A stretch of 6,393 nt of DNA, from the NCBI GenBank assembly GCA_031254095.1, contig JAIRVC010000300.1, forward strand, positions 1-6,393, given 5' to 3'. Shown one piece after another: positions 4,976-6,393 of the stretch. The notes under the pieces were generated by a model. That model did not search any database. It saw only the letters and a list, made by a program, of their open reading frames with translations, and had not been told where the DNA came from. Origin of the DNA: Acidobacteriota bacterium (GTDB taxonomy: Bacteria > Acidobacteriota > UBA6911). Numbering within the stretch: position 1 is the first letter of the stretch; each line of letters opens with the position of its first letter. The translations under genes were made by a program, and so were the position numbers.

Positions 4976-6393
4976 TTAATGTGTTCCGTAAAGAATCGCC
5001 CCCTGCTTCTGCAGGATTTCCTGCAACTCGGAAACGTCGCCCTCCAGTTGACGTGGCGTAATTCCTTTGCGGACACAGACGCCCGCGGCGACGCCCGCCG
5101 CCTGTCCGGTCACCATGGTAAGCTGCAAAAAGCGCGCGTATGAATCCCGGTCGGTGGAAATCGCCTTTCCTGCCACGAGCAGATTCTCGATCTTTTGCGG
5201 AACGAGGCAGCGATAGGGAATATCATACGATCCGCCGTCGTGCGGATAGATGATTCCCTCATAGGAAATTGTTTCCTGCCTGGCGACATGCTTCGCTCCG
5301 GAAGCGAAAGAGCTTTTGCCGATCACGTCGTCAAACTTCCTCGCGGCGCCGACATCGGCTTTGGTCAGAATATAGTCGCCGATAACGCGGCGGCTTTCGC
5401 GTATGCGCAGTTCCGAGCAGATGCGCGTAAGGTAGGAGTTTTCAAATCCCGGCATATATTTTTTGATGAAGCGCAAGGCGACAAGCACCTGTTTACGGCA
5501 TTCAATCTCGCAGCGGGTAAGATCGCGAACGTCGGTCGGATCGACGTTGTCTATGTGCGAAGAATGCTGGAAATGCGCCTGTATGACGCCGTTATCGCGC
5601 GGCATGATAAAAAAGCCCACGCCGCCGTGAGTATGATACTCGCCCGCGGCCACGGCCTTGTCGCGCAGGGTGTAAAAGCCCATGAAATTTGTAATCTCGC
5701 GGATATCTTTTACCTGACGGATGCGCTCGATAATCTGTTCCTCCGTCCAGCCGAGATACGGATGCGTCATGGCGTTAAATTCGTAAGCGGCGTTTTCGCG
5801 CACGTAATTGAGCAGCTTGTCCCAGTCCACGCCGTCCACGGTAAATGAAAGCGTGTGCGGCTCAAGGTCTTCCGTTGGAACCTGTTCATAGGGCGCGCCG
5901 GCTTTAGCGGAAACATGCCCTTCGCCCGTGCAGTCAATGATTACTTTTCCGAGTACCGCCTGCCGGCCGGAAACATTTTCGACGACCACCCCGCGAATGG
6001 CGTCTCCTTCGCGGACGACATCCACGACCGGCGAATGAAGCAGGAGGTTTACGCCGTTTTCCTCCATCATTTCAAACATCAGCAGACCCCAGTAATCCGG
6101 ATCGACCAGGGCGAAATCGTAGCCGACGCGAAAATCCGGCAGCGTATGCGGCAGCGCGTGTCCGTCTTTCAGCATTCTCTGGTGCGTTTCCTCCATAAAG
6201 CCGGCTATGATCTGTTCTTTGCGCGGGTTGAACATGTAGGCGTAAGCGAATCCGGGAGGTCCGGAAACGTTCATCTGCCCGCCCAGCGTGCCGATGCGCT
6301 CAACAAGAATCGTTTTCGCGCCGGCGCGCGCCGCGGCAATGGCTGCCGCCACACCGGATGTTCCGCCGCCGGCAACCACTACATCGTATTCTC
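4976..6393 (-). CDS. FAD-dependent oxidoreductase (FAD_oxidored type), N-terminus outside window
   Basis: The frame stays open to the right edge (EYDVV precedes the GTG at 6379), so that GTG is an internal valine and the true start lies outside; 471 residues are visible. The dinucleotide-binding fold is clear: VVVAGGGTSGVAAA with the GxGxxG-like loop, then TILVER with the ribose-binding Glu, then a GTLGGQMNVSG segment. Further FAD-family marks are VIIDCTGEGHVSAKAGAPYE (the Asp-Cys-Thr-Gly motif), RIRESRRVIGDYILT, and the C-terminal NLLVAGKAIS with GQAAGVAAGVCVRKG. Together they match the large family of FAD-dependent oxidoreductases common in PVC and Bacteroidetes genomes, often near carbohydrate-degradation genes. 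Reaction and substrate are not known; a redox step on a sugar or organic acid is only a guess. Its start, signal peptide (if any) and promoter lie outside the window. It converges on the repeat array, 5 bp from the stop. Confidence 0.92.
   Translation of the reverse strand, partial: EYDVVVAGGGTSGVAAAIAAARAGAKTILVERIGTLGGQMNVSGPPGFAYAYMFNPRKEQIIAGFMEETHQRMLKDGHALPHTLPDFRVGYDFALVDPDYWGLLMFEMMEENGVNLLLHSPVVDVVREGDAIRGVVVENVSGRQAVLGKVIIDCTGEGHVSAKAGAPYEQVPTEDLEPHTLSFTVDGVDWDKLLNYVRENAAYEFNAMTHPYLGWTEEQIIERIRQVKDIREITNFMGFYTLRDKAVAAGEYHTHGGVGFFIMPRDNGVIQAHFQHSSHIDNVDPTDVRDLTRCEIECRKQVLVALRFIKKYMPGFENSYLTRICSELRIRESRRVIGDYILTKADVGAARKFDDVIGKSSFASGAKHVARQETISYEGIIYPHDGGSYDIPYRCLVPQKIENLLVAGKAISTDRDSYARFLQLTMVTGQAAGVAAGVCVRKGITPRQLEGDVSELQEILQKQGAILYGTH

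Noticed and set aside
4893..4980. Intrinsic terminator between the convergent genes
   Set aside because: The stem-loop is real, but it is followed by an A-rich rather than U-rich tract on the plus strand, and no U-run follows it on the minus strand.
5195..5848. 217-codon plus-strand ORF antisense to the FAD enzyme
   Set aside because: The opposite strand carries unmistakable FAD-family motifs throughout; the plus-strand ORF is an antisense shadow.
6377..6379. GTG as start of the FAD enzyme
   Set aside because: The frame continues upstream to the window edge as EYDVV, completing the first beta strand of the nucleotide-binding fold, so this GTG is an internal valine.

Overview
The window looks like part of a Gram-negative bacterial chromosome of moderate GC. 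Two periplasmic adaptor proteins and exported proteins with signal peptides imply an outer membrane. The FAD_oxidored-type enzyme, tandem adaptors and HEAT-repeat protein together would fit a PVC-type bacterium (Lentisphaerae, Kiritimatiellota, Planctomycetes) or a related environmental lineage. That placement is an impression from gene content and is weakly supported.

Layout, left to right. Positions 1-3419 hold a tightly spaced minus-strand operon read from right to left. It starts with an exported protein resembling a degenerate MA-like (gluzincin) peptidase (2289-3419), then a signal-peptide-bearing adaptor (969-2267), then a second, membrane-anchored adaptor (1-953) that runs off the left edge. 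Gaps are 21 and 15 bp. A plausible sigma70 promoter (3446-3474) lies just upstream, and a small hairpin overlaps the first ribosome binding site. The two adaptors share the same architecture and look like ancient tandem paralogs. The rest of the pump, probably an ABC permease and ATPase, would lie beyond the left edge; this is inferred.

Positions 3475-3792 show no gene. A HEAT-repeat-like protein (3793-4545, minus) and a small four-cysteine zinc-ribbon-like protein (4613-4891, plus) diverge from a 67-bp AT-rich spacer. The right end is filled by a FAD-dependent oxidoreductase (4976-6393, minus) whose N-terminus lies outside the window.

The zinc-ribbon and FAD genes converge on an 84-bp spacer that is almost entirely a heptamer repeat: five direct units (consensus AGTGRTY) facing three inverted units around a 16-nt centre. 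This array is the most unusual non-coding structure here. The most unusual protein is the peptidase-like one, which keeps the fold landmarks but appears to lack all zinc-binding residues. I see no clear evidence of a wholly new system.
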